Assembly (NCBI GenBank): GCA_022478985.1
Contig: JAKSZP010012244.1
Coordinates: 1-64,000, forward strand
Origin: Massospora cicadina
Lineage: Eukaryota; Entomophthoromycota; Entomophthoromycetes; Entomophthorales; Entomophthoraceae
DNA length: 64,000 nucleotides
Direction: 5' to 3'
Part shown: positions 12,409 through 22,452 of the stretch, piece after piece
Layout of the letters: each line of letters begins with the position of its first letter
Numbering within the stretch: the stretch's first letter is position 1
Program-made: the position numbers and the translations under genes
Notes under the pieces: model-generated
Told to the model about the DNA's origin: nothing
The model's input: only the letters and a program-made list of their open reading frames with translations
Database searches by the model: none

Positions 12409-12511
12409 ATGGGCAGACAGAACGATTAAACCAGTGCCTTGAACATTTCCTACAGCAAGTAACACTGTAGGAAATGTTCAAGGCACTGGTTTAATCGTTC
12501 TGTCTGCCCAT
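12409..12511. repeat. Near-perfect palindrome, 47 bp arms, 9 bp loop
   Basis: 12409-12455 is the exact reverse complement of 12465-12511, with loop CAAGTAACA. The right arm is the in-frame minus-strand integrase sequence of G2 (GQTERLNQCLEHFLQ). The left arm is an inverted duplicate that replaces the following integrase codons. It lies 13 bp from the G1 insertion point. Confidence 0.95.
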
Positions 12512-12519
12512 CTGATTAG

Positions 12520-12524
12520 GGGTG
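12520..12524. other. Target-site duplication GGGTG, left copy (G1)
   Basis: GGGTG at 12520-12524 is repeated at 19549-19553, immediately outside the two LTRs of G1. Removing one copy and the element joins the integrase reading of G2 without loss. Confidence 0.9.
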
Positions 12525-13055
12525 TGTTAACTTTTGGCGGATATGACTTATTTCCGCTGAACAAGTTGCACATGATTTAGCCCACTGAGCAACAGTTAAA
12601 CGATATGGAGATCATTGGCCCCTCAAATAAACATAAAAAATTATATAAAATATGAGGCAATTGCCTCAGCTTCGCTACTTTTATTTAATATGATCTAACT
12701 GGCAGACCCTCTCTGCTTACGCTCTCTACTTACTCCTACTCACTTCTTCTTTATTCCTCTCTTTTCTTCTTCTAAAAACCTCCTCGACTTTTCTCTCCCA
12801 CTCAACCCTTAACTCTTAGTATTCTTCAACGGATTTGACTCATTTCGCTTAGTCAATCTCTCTTCACTATTAATGTAGAGTTTGTTCGATTATCAAGGCT
12901 TCAACAGAATTTCCTTGAGTACCAAACCCTAATTGATTTGATCAATTCACTTCACATTGCTCTAACCTATTACTCGCCCTCAGAGATCGCTTCACATCTT
13001 GATTATGATCCACTGGAACACTAGCTTATCTCCCAGTCATATTGAAATCTCAACA
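12525..13055 (-). repeat. G1 3-prime LTR
   Basis: 531 bp, starting TGTTAACTTTTGGCGG and ending ATCTCAACA on the plus strand, so it has TG...CA ends in either direction. It aligns along its full length with 19020-19548. Shared landmarks are TTTAGCCCACTGAGCAACAG, ATATGATCTA followed by CTGGCAGACC, and CATTTCGCTTAGTCAATC. Confidence 0.95.
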
Positions 13056-13067
13056 TTAACCCCCCTT
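13056..13067 (-). promoter_or_regulatory. G1 polypurine tract
   Basis: On the minus strand AAGGGGGGTTAA directly precedes the 3-prime LTR. This is the expected primer for plus-strand DNA synthesis. G3 (GAGGGGGTAA) and G4 (AGGGGGGCAA) have the same design. Confidence 0.85.
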
Positions 13068-13380
13068 GACTGGATGATAAGCGCCTATTGCTTGTAGGGC
13101 CAAAGGAACTTCGCATGTACTCAGTTGATTATCTGACCACTTGTGGGTTCCTTAATGGTGTAGGTGTCAGCCCTGGTCTTCTTGATCTCAAATGGTCTGT
13201 TCCATATACTGGCAAGCTTGGTCCTTCTTCCAAACCCATGTTGGTTTTAAAACAGGGCCAATTCCCCTACCCCAAAGTGTGGAAGACTGCTGCCTCTACC
13301 ATGATCAGCTGCATGATCCTGAATCTTCTTAACAAGACTAGTGGAATATGCCTCGGTTTGGAGTTTAATCAGTATGTTTG

Positions 13381-14160
13381 TTAAGGTAGACAAATAGTAG
13401 TGGGCTTGACCCCGCTGGTATCCTCCACACAAGTGTAAAGCAATGAAGGCAGCGTTGGATGTCGTCCATAGAGCAATTGAAATGGACTCTTACCGGTTGC
13501 TGAGTGGTAGCTGATATTGTATGCAAAGACAGAGGTGGATAAAAAGGGTGCTACAGTCTGATGGCCGCTCATTTACAAGCTTGCGTAGGATCTTTACCAA
13601 GGTCCCATTGACCCGTTCCACAATACCATTAGATTCAGGGTGGTAGGGGGTAGTTACAACCCTGCAGATTGCCATAAGCTTGTTCAACTTGGCCAATATA
13701 TGATGTGAAATTAGTCCCGTTGTCCATTAGGATATATTGCGGACTACCATGGAGCTGTATGACACACTCCAGGATGAACTTGGTGGTAGTGACACCCCCA
13801 AATCCTTGATAGACCTTGCTTCCACCCATTTTTTCAAATGGTTGATGGCAACTATTATATATTTGGAGCGGTTTGCGCCAGTTAGCAGAGGCCTCACCAC
13901 GTCTAACAAAACAGTATGCCATGCGAACTGAGGCTTGACTAGCTGGTAGGTGGTCTTTTGATGGAATGGTTTCTCACTTGGCACTGATGGCAACAACCAA
14001 CTGTCTCAAGCACATCGTAGTGCATACTCTCCCAATAGTAGCAGGGTTGCGAGAACTCTAGCGTCTTTTTCAACCCTCCATGACCTACTGCTCTATGGGC
14101 ATCCATAATTATTGCAGGCCTGGCAGAGGGTTTTGAGGAACTCAGTGTCAATTATCTAAT
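13381..14160 (-). pseudogene. G1 integrase (broken)
   Basis: 13939-14151 carries the N-terminal zinc module (H..H then CCHQC with the usual spacing, AHRAVGHGGLKKTL ... CCHQC). The core follows at 13490-13996 in changing frames: DVVRPL.., AINHLKKWVEAR, GGVTTTKFIL, MDNGTNFTS and a YHPESNGIVERVNGTL motif, so the core D..D..E layout is recognisable. The C-terminal part (SPFQLLYGRHPTLPSLL) runs to about 13400. At least three frame changes break it. This enzyme would insert the cDNA into the genome. Confidence 0.85.
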
Positions 14161-14280
14161 ACACTTATATAATTCCCGATTGCGCAAGAAGGTATCCTGC
14201 CTAAGACCATCTAACACTTTGATCACGGGAAGCGGCTCATTATGATATTTTCCTAAAATCATCTTTTTGTACATTAAGTC

Positions 14281-14752
14281 TGCCACATCTGCTGTAATGG
14301 CGACCATGGGTAATCAGGAAAGACAGTCCACATTCTGATGCTTCGCCCCTGGCTGATGCATGATCTCAAAATCATACACTTGGAGCTTTAAAGCCCATTG
14401 CGTGAGCCTGACTTCAGGTTCCTTCAGATTCTGTAGCCAGCGCAAGCAGGCATGATTTGTTACCACTTTGAGTTTCACCCCATGGAGGTAGACCTAAAAT
14501 TGTTTATATGTATAGATTACCGCTAAGCACTTCCACTTGGTCATGGTGTAATTACGTTCAGGTCTTTGTTAGACTATGACTACAATATGCAATGGGGTGC
14601 TCCACACCGTCATCATCTTTTTGGGATAATACAGACTCTACAGCAGAAAGCGAAGCATCTGTTTGCACAATAAACTCATTTTTAAAATTGGGGTATCGCA
14701 AAACAGGCGCGCTAACCAACGCAGTTTGTAATAAATCAAAAGCAGTTTGACA
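14281..14752 (-). pseudogene. G1 RNase H (broken)
   Basis: The minus strand gives FDLLQTALVSAPVLRYPNF followed by EFIVQTDASLSAV, the RT-connection and RNase H start that is conserved in gypsy elements, then HPIAYCSHSL. Stops interrupt the later part, which contains ECGLSFLITHG-like remnants up to the integrase. Confidence 0.75.
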
Positions 14753-15764
14753 TCAATCCTTCCAGTTGAAGGCAGCGTTTTTCTTATGTAGCTCAAAGAG
14801 TGGAGACCTGATACAGCTGAAGATGGGAATGAACTTCTGGTAGTAACCGACCATCCCCAAGAACACCTGGATATCCCGCTTATTGCTTGTCCAAGCCATC
14901 TTGTGGATGGCTTCCACCTTGGCTGGCTGAGGACTAAGCCCTTCAGAGTCTAACACAAAGCCGAGGTATTCCATATTGTTCCTTAAAAAGTGACACTTTT
15001 GGGGCTTAATCTTGATATTAGCATCAGCAAGGTGACAGAACACTTGCTCTAGGTGTCCAAGATGATCCGTGAACATCCGCAAAAACACGTTGATATTGTC
15101 AAGGTAGACATGGATGCAATGCAGCTTTAGGTTACCCAAAATAGTGTCCTTAGCCTGTTGGAATGTAGCGGGGGCATTGCAAAAACCCTGTGGCATACGT
15201 GTATGCTAGAACAATCCTTTTAAGGTGATTATAGCTTTTTCTTGTTCCACCACTGGCAACTCAATCTGCCAATACCCCAATATCAAGTCCATAGCAGAGA
15301 GATACTTGGCCCCACCTGACTGATCAAAAGCATTGTCAATTTGCAGAAGCGGGTATGAATCTTTTTTGTAATGCTGTTAAGCTTCTGATAAATTGATTAC
15401 TATTGATTGGAGCCATTTTTCTTTTTGACAATTAGCACTGGAGATGCCCAGGGACTCTTTGATGGCTCCAACATTCCCTGTTCCACCAATGTATCTATTT
15501 CTGAAGATACAACTTCTTCTGCTGCCTTTGAGCGATGGATAGGTCATGACCTGATAGGGGGTGGTCTCCTGTGTTCACCCAATGCATGACCCCGCGAGTG
15601 CAACCCAAGTTGTGATCATCAGTTGCAAAAATGCTGTGATACTTTTCAAACAGATCCATCACCCTGTCCTTCTGATCCTCCAATAGACCAGTTAGCGCCT
15701 CCTGCAGAACCACAGTCATTACGCCAATGTCAAGAGAGTGTCTGTAACTCTCTAGTTCTAGCAA
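14753..15764 (-). pseudogene. G1 reverse transcriptase (broken, YLDN active site)
   Basis: 15495-15764 is the N-terminal RT zone (LFEKYHSIFATDD ... HWVNTGDHPL). About 15196-15400 gives SAMDLILGYWQIEL, which keeps the first catalytic Asp. 14753-15196 opens with MPQGFCNAPATFQQ and has VYLDNINVF at 15095-15106, where the canonical YLDD has become YLDN (GAC AAT, a G-to-A change at the last Asp). FLRNNMEYLGFVL and FLGMVGYYQKFIP follow. The loss of a metal-binding Asp plus frame breaks make the copy inactive. Confidence 0.9.
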
Positions 15765-15799
15765 GGTGATGTGGGATGCAAATCCACATTGCTAGGGAA

Positions 15800-16980
15800 C
15801 TAGCCGTTAGGAGAATGGGAAGGAAGGCGCCTCAAACAGTGCCTGTGCAAAAGGTACCCCAGGCAAGGGTGTAAAGAGCAATATATAGTACCAGGTAAGT
15901 AAGGAACATCACAGCTTGAGTGGACCCCAGAGGGGAGTCCATAATCAAGTGTAACTTGGCGTCAGGGGGCTTGGGGGCCTCAATCTGGAGGGGACCTGGG
16001 TGGCCCAAGGAAGCACCTGGGATTTTGGTATATTGCGATAAAAGGTAGTGGCCCACATGGGTGGAGACCTCCCCAAAGAGGTCCACCACCAAGTTTGCCC
16101 AAGGAACCATTGGTAAAAACATAAAATAACGGGTGTTTTACATAAGAAAGTTGACCAATGAGGAATGTTGGTCGCAAAAAACATATTTAAAGTGGGCTGG
16201 GGAAATTCAGGTTCTGCGGAAGTGCACCCAAGCCTTAACGCTCCAATAAACAGATGCTTCCGTCCATTTTAATAAGATACACCAAAAGTGCTTTCACTCA
16301 AGTAATCAATTGAAGCCGTGTTTTACCTGAGCTTAAAATTTCATAACTTAAACAGGACTCAAACCCTTGCTCTCCAATTAACCAAATTGAACCATCTTTA
16401 TTTATAATGTAAATCGTTCGTTTCAGTGCCTGGGCCGAGATAAGAGGCTTGGCATTTTGCACCCCATTAGTATCAACATGGACATGCTTGTCTTGCACCC
16501 AGCGTTGATCTAAGGTGTGTTTCAGGTCAGGAAGAGCCTGGAGCTTCACCTTCTGGGCCTCCTGTCGCCCAGCTTTATCTCTAGCATCAGTTCCCACTAT
16601 TATGTCATCCAACCATGACAGTCAAAGGTGGTTTTTAGAGGCAAGCCAAGATCTTTCCAAGAACCAAATTCATGTACCTGGTGGACCTCATCAATAGGGA
16701 TCAGGTGCAGGTAAGCCACCACTTAGTGTCGCTGAACATTCATCACCTCCTTCTGAAGATTTGCTTCCAACCTCAACATCCCCCTGCCCTGATAAAAGTA
16801 ACCCATGAGCTACATGAGGTTTGAGCCGCAATCGTTGATAGGGCCATACAACCTCTCCATACATACCTCCCAGTATATTGATTTTGAGCTCTGTCCCAAT
16901 TATGACCTGATGCCCAGAAGGGATACTCAGAGCTTTCATGGCTTGTAGCAAAATCCCTTTGTAATCATAAATCTGGTTTG
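15800..16980 (-). pseudogene. G1 extra spacer region between protease and RT
   Basis: Gypsy elements normally pass almost directly from protease to RT; here 1.2 kb lies between. It holds minus-strand frames at 16691-16951 (starting MLQAMKALSIPSGHQVIIGT), 16298-16612 (MDDIIVGTDARDKAG, HTLDQRWVQD, AQALKRTIYIINKDGS) and 15832-16184 in overlapping frames. The 16298-16612 segment has a clear relative at 11370-11625 and 38640-38900 in the large unclassified repeat, with protein-level resemblance kept on the minus strand. No known domain is recognised. Confidence 0.6.
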
Positions 16981-16987
16981 TAATTGT

Positions 16988-17521
16988 TCAGGTCTTCTGC
17001 TTCATCTGCCGATATCTTACAGGAATCACACCATTGCTATAGGCAAGATTAATTTGACCAGAGTGGATGGGGTCATCTGGGACTCCACCAGAAGTAAAAT
17101 AGATGGGGACCCATTGTCCCAGGATACTGATGGTTTCGTCCGCCATATTAACCATAGCCCCAAAGTGCTGCATAAATGCAGCACCAATCAACATGCCATA
17201 GTGGTCATTAGGCAACACCGCTGGAGCAGATGCGCTAGCTGACCTGAACCTCAAAGGCAATGAACTATATACACCTTCTGACACAGTACTCTGTGCCCCC
17301 GCAGTTCCATACACTACTTGATGGTCCACATCTGGCTTCAGCGGAAGCTTAGCCACAAGCTTGGTGGATATTATATTGACAGGAGCGCCTGTATCAATGA
17401 TCGCCTGAGTTTTGGTATTCTGTACAAATATGTCACAATATGTGCAATCTGAATAAGAAGAACCCTTGGTGTTTGTTACATAAACATCCAAGGGCGTTTG
17501 ATTATCCAGAATCGTGAGCAT
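16988..17521 (-). pseudogene. G1 aspartic protease domain (open)
   Basis: This 177-codon open frame contains AIIDTGAPVNIIS with the DTG catalytic triplet at 17387-17395, then VVYGTAGAQS and the typical second half YGMLIGAAFMQHFGAMV, where the LIG flap-to-core strand is intact. The enzyme would cut the Gag-Pol polyprotein. It is the best preserved domain of G1, but the frame is not continuous with gag or RT. The start used is simply the first ATG of the open stretch. Confidence 0.85.
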
Positions 17522-17599
17522 ACTGGCCCCAACATGAGGGTACTCTTGGGAAAAATTTCTACAGGAATCGCCACCTCCACCACCTCCAAAGCTGTGACA

Positions 17600-18961
17600 T
17601 ATGCAGAGGGTTCACCGCCGACTGTACCATTCCGCTCAAGGATTTACCAGGCGTACATCTTATGCACCGCTTGGCAGAACCCCATGTCTGCATTATTGGG
17701 GTCTCTCCCCCAGCTGGAGGCCAAAAGATGGTAAGGGATCTGTTGATATAGTAAATACTCAGAGTGTGCCCCAGGGTCTACACAAAGTGACTCATGATAA
17801 ACATCAGGGACAATTACATTTTAATCAGCGGAAGCAGAGCGTCCCATCTCTACTCCACTTACTATTTTCGCTGTTCATTTGGGACAACGGATACTGCATG
17901 GACCTTTGGTTTGGCCTGACAACTAACTGCATAATAGCCTGTTTGGACACACGAAAAACAAGCGTTTGGGACCGGCACTCATCTATGAATCACCCCTGAA
18001 GGTCTAGGTCTACTATTAAACCATGGGTTATTATGGGCCTGAGGATAAGCGGGTTGATCATAATAGGGATGGAAAGGACCCGCTCCTGAGTTAAGTGAAC
18101 AGAGAGTAACCCAGGGATTGCCCCCATATTGTTAAGATCCTTTGTTTAGTGGAAATTTAGTGGCAGACGAAGGATCATTCCGCTCCATGTTGGGAGCACT
18201 AAAGATAACAGATAGACGGCATAAATGATGGATGATATTAAGTAACTCCGCATCCTCCTGAAGAGTGTATGCCATATCATTATGCAATTCGTGATAGGGC
18301 TTGATAGCCACCATCATCGTTATGCCCACCTCCTCATTAGTTAAGACATTTTCACCCAAAAACACATGAGCTTATTAGTGAACCACTCCAAAAACTGTAT
18401 TAAAGACTCATCTTTTTGAAAAAATATTGTTAAAAAGTCCGCCTTGCGCTGAGCCATTTTCGATTTGCCCTCAAACAGGCGAATTACAGTCTCCTTCACC
18501 TCTTGGTAAGCTACAGTACTATTTTTAAGATAACATGTAACTTGATCAGCACTTAAAACATCCAACAAGGATAACAACAGTTTAGCTTTCCACCATGTGG
18601 AAGTCTCCTTTATGGCAAACTCAAACTGCTTAAAAAACCCATGTATGTTACCATCACGGTTAAATGAGGGCAGCCTATCACTGCAGATTTCCTTTTCCTT
18701 AACAACCTTATCTAATCTATACTCTGCACAGTCTAGCCACTCTGTCGTGCTGCTTAAGAGGTTGACATGTTGGTTGGTATGGTCACCTACCAGGAGCAGT
18801 TGGAGGAAGGCATGGTTGAGCTGCTCAGTAATATTCTTATTCTCCTGAAAAAGCACTTTTTGCGCCTGAAGTAAGGTATCCAAAGCAAGCTTCAGCTCCC
18901 CATATTAAGATAATTTGATAACCAGGGGTAGTACCCCATCAAAGCGAGCTGGTGGCGCCAT
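17600..18961 (-). pseudogene. G1 gag (capsid and zinc knuckle, broken)
   Basis: The likely start is the ATG at 18961-18959 (MAPPARFDGVLPLV), followed by a stop about 20 codons later. 18341-18883 is open for 180 codons: a helical N-terminus, then LPSFNRDGNIHGFFKQFEFA and WWKAKLLLSLL, typical of gypsy capsid, continuing in another frame at 18132-18365. A zinc knuckle at 17919-17960 reads CFSCVQTGYYAVSC, where the usual His is replaced by Tyr (a C-to-T change). Gag would form the virus-like particle. Confidence 0.85.
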
Positions 18962-19000
18962 AGGTGCGATGATGAAGTTGTTAATAGTTGATCAATGGGC

Positions 19001-19018
19001 CCCCTGTAGTGAGCACCA
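19001..19018 (-). promoter_or_regulatory. G1 primer-binding site
   Basis: The minus strand reads TGGTGCTCACTACAGGGG one base inside the 5-prime LTR. It begins with TGG, complementary to a tRNA 3-prime CCA. The same 18-mer follows the 5-prime LTR of G4, and a near copy follows that of G3. Confidence 0.85.
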
Positions 19019-19019
19019 C

Positions 19020-19548
19020 TATAAACTTTTGGCGGATATGACTTGTTTCCGATGAATGAGTTGCAAAGGGTTTAGCCCACTGAGCAACAGTAAAACGATA
19101 TGGAAATCGTTGGTCCACCAAATAAACGTAATAAACTTATATAAAATATGAGGTAATTGCCCCAGCTTCGCTACTTTTATTTAATATGATCTATCTGGCA
19201 GACCCTCTCTGCTTACGCTCTCTACTTACTCCTACTAACCTCTTCTTTGTTCCTCTCTTTTCTTCTTCAAAAACCTCCTTGACTTCTCTCTCCCACTCAA
19301 CCCTTACCCTCAGTATTCTTCAACGGATTTGACTCATTTCGCTTAGTCAATCTCTCTTCACTATTAATGTAGAGTTTGTTGGATAATTAAAGCTTCAACA
19401 GAATTTCCTTGAGTACCAAACCTTAATTGATTTGATCAATTCACTTCACATTGCTCTAACCTATTACTCGCCCTCAGAGATCGCTTCACATCTAGATTAC
19501 AATCCACTAGAAAACTAGCTTATCGCCACTCACATTGAAATCTTGACA
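19020..19548 (-). repeat. G1 5-prime LTR
   Basis: 529 bp, matching 12525-13055. It ends ATCTTGACA on the plus strand and is followed directly by GGGTG (19549-19553), the second copy of the target duplication. Its inner end is TATAAAC against TGTTAAC in the partner LTR. Confidence 0.95.
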
Positions 19549-20700
19549 GGGTGGTAGGCAGTAGAACAGCATGGATGAAATCTGAAGAGTTTTGCACAAC
19601 TTTTTCCAAAAATACTGATGTGAACTGAGGTCCATGATCACTAATAATCTCCTGGGCCCCATGGAGTGCAAGAAGTTGGATACAAATAGCTTAGCCATCT
19701 GCGCTGCCATTACTGTGGTGTTACATGGAATAAAATGGTCAAACTTAATAAACCGTTTCACCACTACCATGATAGAATCATACATCTCTGAAAATGATAG
19801 CTTCACAATAAAATTGAAGAAGAAAGAAGTCTAAGGTCTCTCTGCCTTCTAAACTGGTACAAACAACTCAGTGAGAGGCTAAAGATTTTATTTCATCCTA
19901 TTGCAGACCAGGAACTCCTTAAAATACCTTGCAACCTGTGCGGCTAATCCCTTCCAGTTATAGATATGGCAGATATGCTCCAAAGTCTTCGCCTTTTTAG
20001 GGTGTCCCACAGTTATGCCATCATGGTTTTCTTTGATTATTTCCAGGCGGAGTGTCTTAAGGGAACTCATAAACTCCCCTGTAACCATGCCATCTTATCC
20101 TTTCCATGGTACCCCTTGGTGATATCCTCCTGATACAGCTTGTATTTGATAAGAACTATAGTATATTTTGATGATAGGAACTGGGAAAAAAGACCCTTCT
20201 GATCATACCATTCATCATCCAGGTTCTTCAAGGACGCAAGAACCGGCATGCATGCTGTGGTATGGGTTTTTTCCTAGATATGATTTTACAAAAAGTATTA
20301 CCAAATGAGTTTTGTATAACTCTACCTCCTTGTGATCAGGTGTCAACGCAGGGTTTCGACTCAGAGAATTAGCCAAACCAAACTCCATGAGCCTTGTAAA
20401 CTCATCATAGAACACATATTGAGCAAGGGTCTTATGACAGTGAGTTTGTCATTGTCAGGACATGAGTAGCGCGGTAACACAATAGGGCACGATGATTTGT
20501 ATGAATGTGGAATGTCTAGGAACTATGTAAATGATGACGCTAGTAGGTCAGTGCTTCCACCAATGACAATAGCTCTTTGTCATAAATAGCGTATTTCAAC
20601 CCAGACAAGGACATTTTTATAAGAATATATCCCACAGGATGCTCAACTACATCTTCATTCACTTGAGAGTACAACTGGTATTGAAAAATTGTAAGCATCT
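19549..20700 (-). pseudogene. G2 integrase core, zinc module and RNase H (broken)
   Basis: 19549-19834 is the first half of the integrase core (SFSEMYDSIMVVV, KFDHFIPC, FVSNFLHSMG), which stops at the G1 insertion and resumes at 12524 with SDGQTERLN. 19888-20088 has the zinc module (HDGITVGHPKK ... H, then CNRMK with the first Cys of the pair as FLVC). 20215-20415 contains GLANSLSRNPAL, the tether after RNase H. 20540-20700 gives QVNEDVVEHPVGYI and YAIYDKELLSLVEAL, the RNase H middle. Several frame changes and stops are present. Confidence 0.8.
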
Positions 20701-21279
20701 TGTAACAGTCGGAAAATCCCAGTTCTGACCGCCATAAAATAATGATGCTTAGGCGCACTGTCAGTGCCAAAGCAGACCAAGTTTGATTAGGGGATAGGTT
20801 TGATACTCTAAAAGGCCAAAATACCCCTACATTGAGTTAGTTATGCAAATTTGATTTGTGGTTGGTGGATTGACCCAATCATGAAAAAACTCCTTGAAGC
20901 CAGATACCCAAAAAGCCAACAGGTGAGTGAAGTATGCAAACCCTGAAACAACCTTTATTTTTATTCAGGAAATAAAAAGGGGCTCACCAAACAGAGCTTG
21001 TCTGGGGAGCAGCCAACAATGCTCCCCAGTGGGGAAAGCTAAGGTCAAAATTCTTAATTGAGCTTCAGAATTGGTGAGCACGTCTCTTTATGGCTGTCTT
21101 TGGGGGCCTCACCCAAATCATTGATTAGGCTCATATGAGCCTAATCTACAATTTGGGTGAGGCACAACCCAGCTCCCAAAACCAAACAAAATAAAAATCT
21201 TTTATAAAATGATTTGACTTGGATTAGAAAATTTAATTCATGAGCAAAAATGCATTAATTGTTAAACTTGATTGATACA
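20701..21279 (-). repeat. TRIM-like element LTR, left copy
   Basis: This matches 21867-22449 with landmarks CAGAGCTTGTCTGGGGAGCA, GAGCTTCAGAATTGGTGAG and GGCCTCACCCAAATCATTG. A hairpin lies at 21107-21162: outer arms CCTCACCCAAAT/ATTTGGGTGAGG enclose a perfect 24 bp palindrome at 21123-21146 (GATTAGGCTCAT/ATGAGCCTAATC). The hairpin is decayed in the right copy. Confidence 0.85.
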
Positions 21280-21866
21280 TTACCCCCACTAAAGAAGGGC
21301 CCCTTCCAAAGAGGGCCCCACAGCAGGAGGCTGCCACGATGAGGGCTCCCTGGGGAGAGTTACCCTAAGCACCAGGAAAATCTATCCTGGAGAAACTTTA
21401 GGCCCCTTGAGGAAAAAGACAAATGGCAGGGGTGAATCAAGACTGGTTTGCCGGAATCAGCCCACCCATCATGAGGACGCACGCCCAGCACTTGGCTGTG
21501 TTGCGCCCCCTCATAGGCTCCTGTTGGAAATGGTCTTCCTATCCCAACATATAAAAGATACTTTCTCCAACAGAAGTCTAAGAGGGGCGCGCAGTTCAGC
21601 ACAGCTGAATGGCCAACCCCTTTCTGGGTGGACCATCCATTGGTGAGGGAGTCCATCTCGGACAGGTCCCCTCAGTGCCAAACAAATCCCTGGTGAGTGG
21701 GAGTCCCCACCAGGATTTTCAGCTGATGGTCACTTTGGGTCCAGGGTTGGCCATTAGTCACCAGATCCCACTAGTGCTGGTTCTTTGACAACCGGGACTA
21801 AGTGACCACTGAGGTCAGCTGAACTGGGGATTGGTGGCATGTAATACACATTTGAATTCAGAATTA

Positions 21867-22449
21867 TGTAAAATTAAGAAAGTCCCAGTTAAGACTGCTG
21901 TAAAATAAACGATGATTTTGGCACACTGTCAGCGCCAAAATAAACTAACTTCGAGTAGAGTACATGTTTGGGGAACTGACTGCGCCAAATTATCCATACA
22001 TAGAGTTAGTTATGCAACTTTAATTTGTGTTGAGTCCAACCTAACCACGCAAAAACCCCTCAAAGCCATATACCCAAAAAGATCAAAAGGTAAGCAAGGT
22101 ATGCAAACCCCCCAAAAAACTTTTATTTTTATTAAGGAAATAAAAAGGGCACGTCAAACAGAGCTTGTCTGGGGAGCAACTGACGATGCTTCCCAGTGGG
22201 GAAAGCTAGGGGCAGAATTATGAAGTGAGCTTCAGAATTGGTGAGTGCACCTTTTTATGACTGCCCTTCAGGGGCCTCACCCAAATCATTGATTAGGCTT
22301 ATATGAGCCAATTTACAATTCAGGTGAGGCACAACAAAGCGCCAAAACCAAACAAACTAAAAATCCTATATAAAATGACTTGAATCAGATATAGAAAATC
22401 CAAACCCAAGTCAAAATGCAACAATTGAGATAAACCCAATCGTTATACA
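21867..22449 (-). repeat. TRIM-like element LTR, right copy
   Basis: Same landmarks as the left copy. It starts TGTAAAATTAAGAAAGTCCC and ends CGTTATACA. Many point differences from the left copy suggest an old insertion. Confidence 0.85.
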
Positions 22450-22452
22450 TCT

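Larger units (their letters stand above)
12525..19548 (-). mobile_element. G1: complete Ty3/gypsy retrotransposon, minus strand
   Basis: 7.0 kb. Two LTRs (12525-13055 and 19020-19548) of about 530 bp flank gag, protease, an extra spacer domain, RT, RNase H and integrase in gypsy order on the minus strand. A primer-binding site (19001-19018) and a polypurine tract (13056-13067) abut the LTRs, and a 5 bp target duplication GGGTG frames the whole. It lies inside the integrase gene of the older element G2. The LTRs differ at many positions and the RT active site is mutated, so the copy is old and dead. Confidence 0.95.
20701..22449 (-). mobile_element. TRIM-like small LTR element inside G2 RNase H
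   Basis: Two direct repeats of about 580 bp (20701-21279, 21867-22449), starting TGTAA and ending ATACA on the plus strand, flank 587 bp without any pol or gag motif. CATCT lies on both sides (20696-20700 and 22448-22452, the latter overlapping the terminal CA). A purine tract (minus strand AGTGGGGGTAA, 21280-21290) adjoins the left repeat and suggests minus orientation. Removing the element restores FIVVTDAYNF in G2 RNase H. No primer-binding site was recognised. The open frame at 21360-21656 has no known match. Confidence 0.8.

Noticed and set aside
16298..16440. GGTTTGAGTCC on the minus strand as a tRNA or SINE B box
   Set aside because: The A box spacing is too short, no anticodon arm fits, and the surrounding frame is conserved at protein level in the large repeat.
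21360..21656. 98-codon frame inside the TRIM-like element as a gene
   Set aside because: No motif, no second copy to show conservation, and a comparable frame on the opposite strand.
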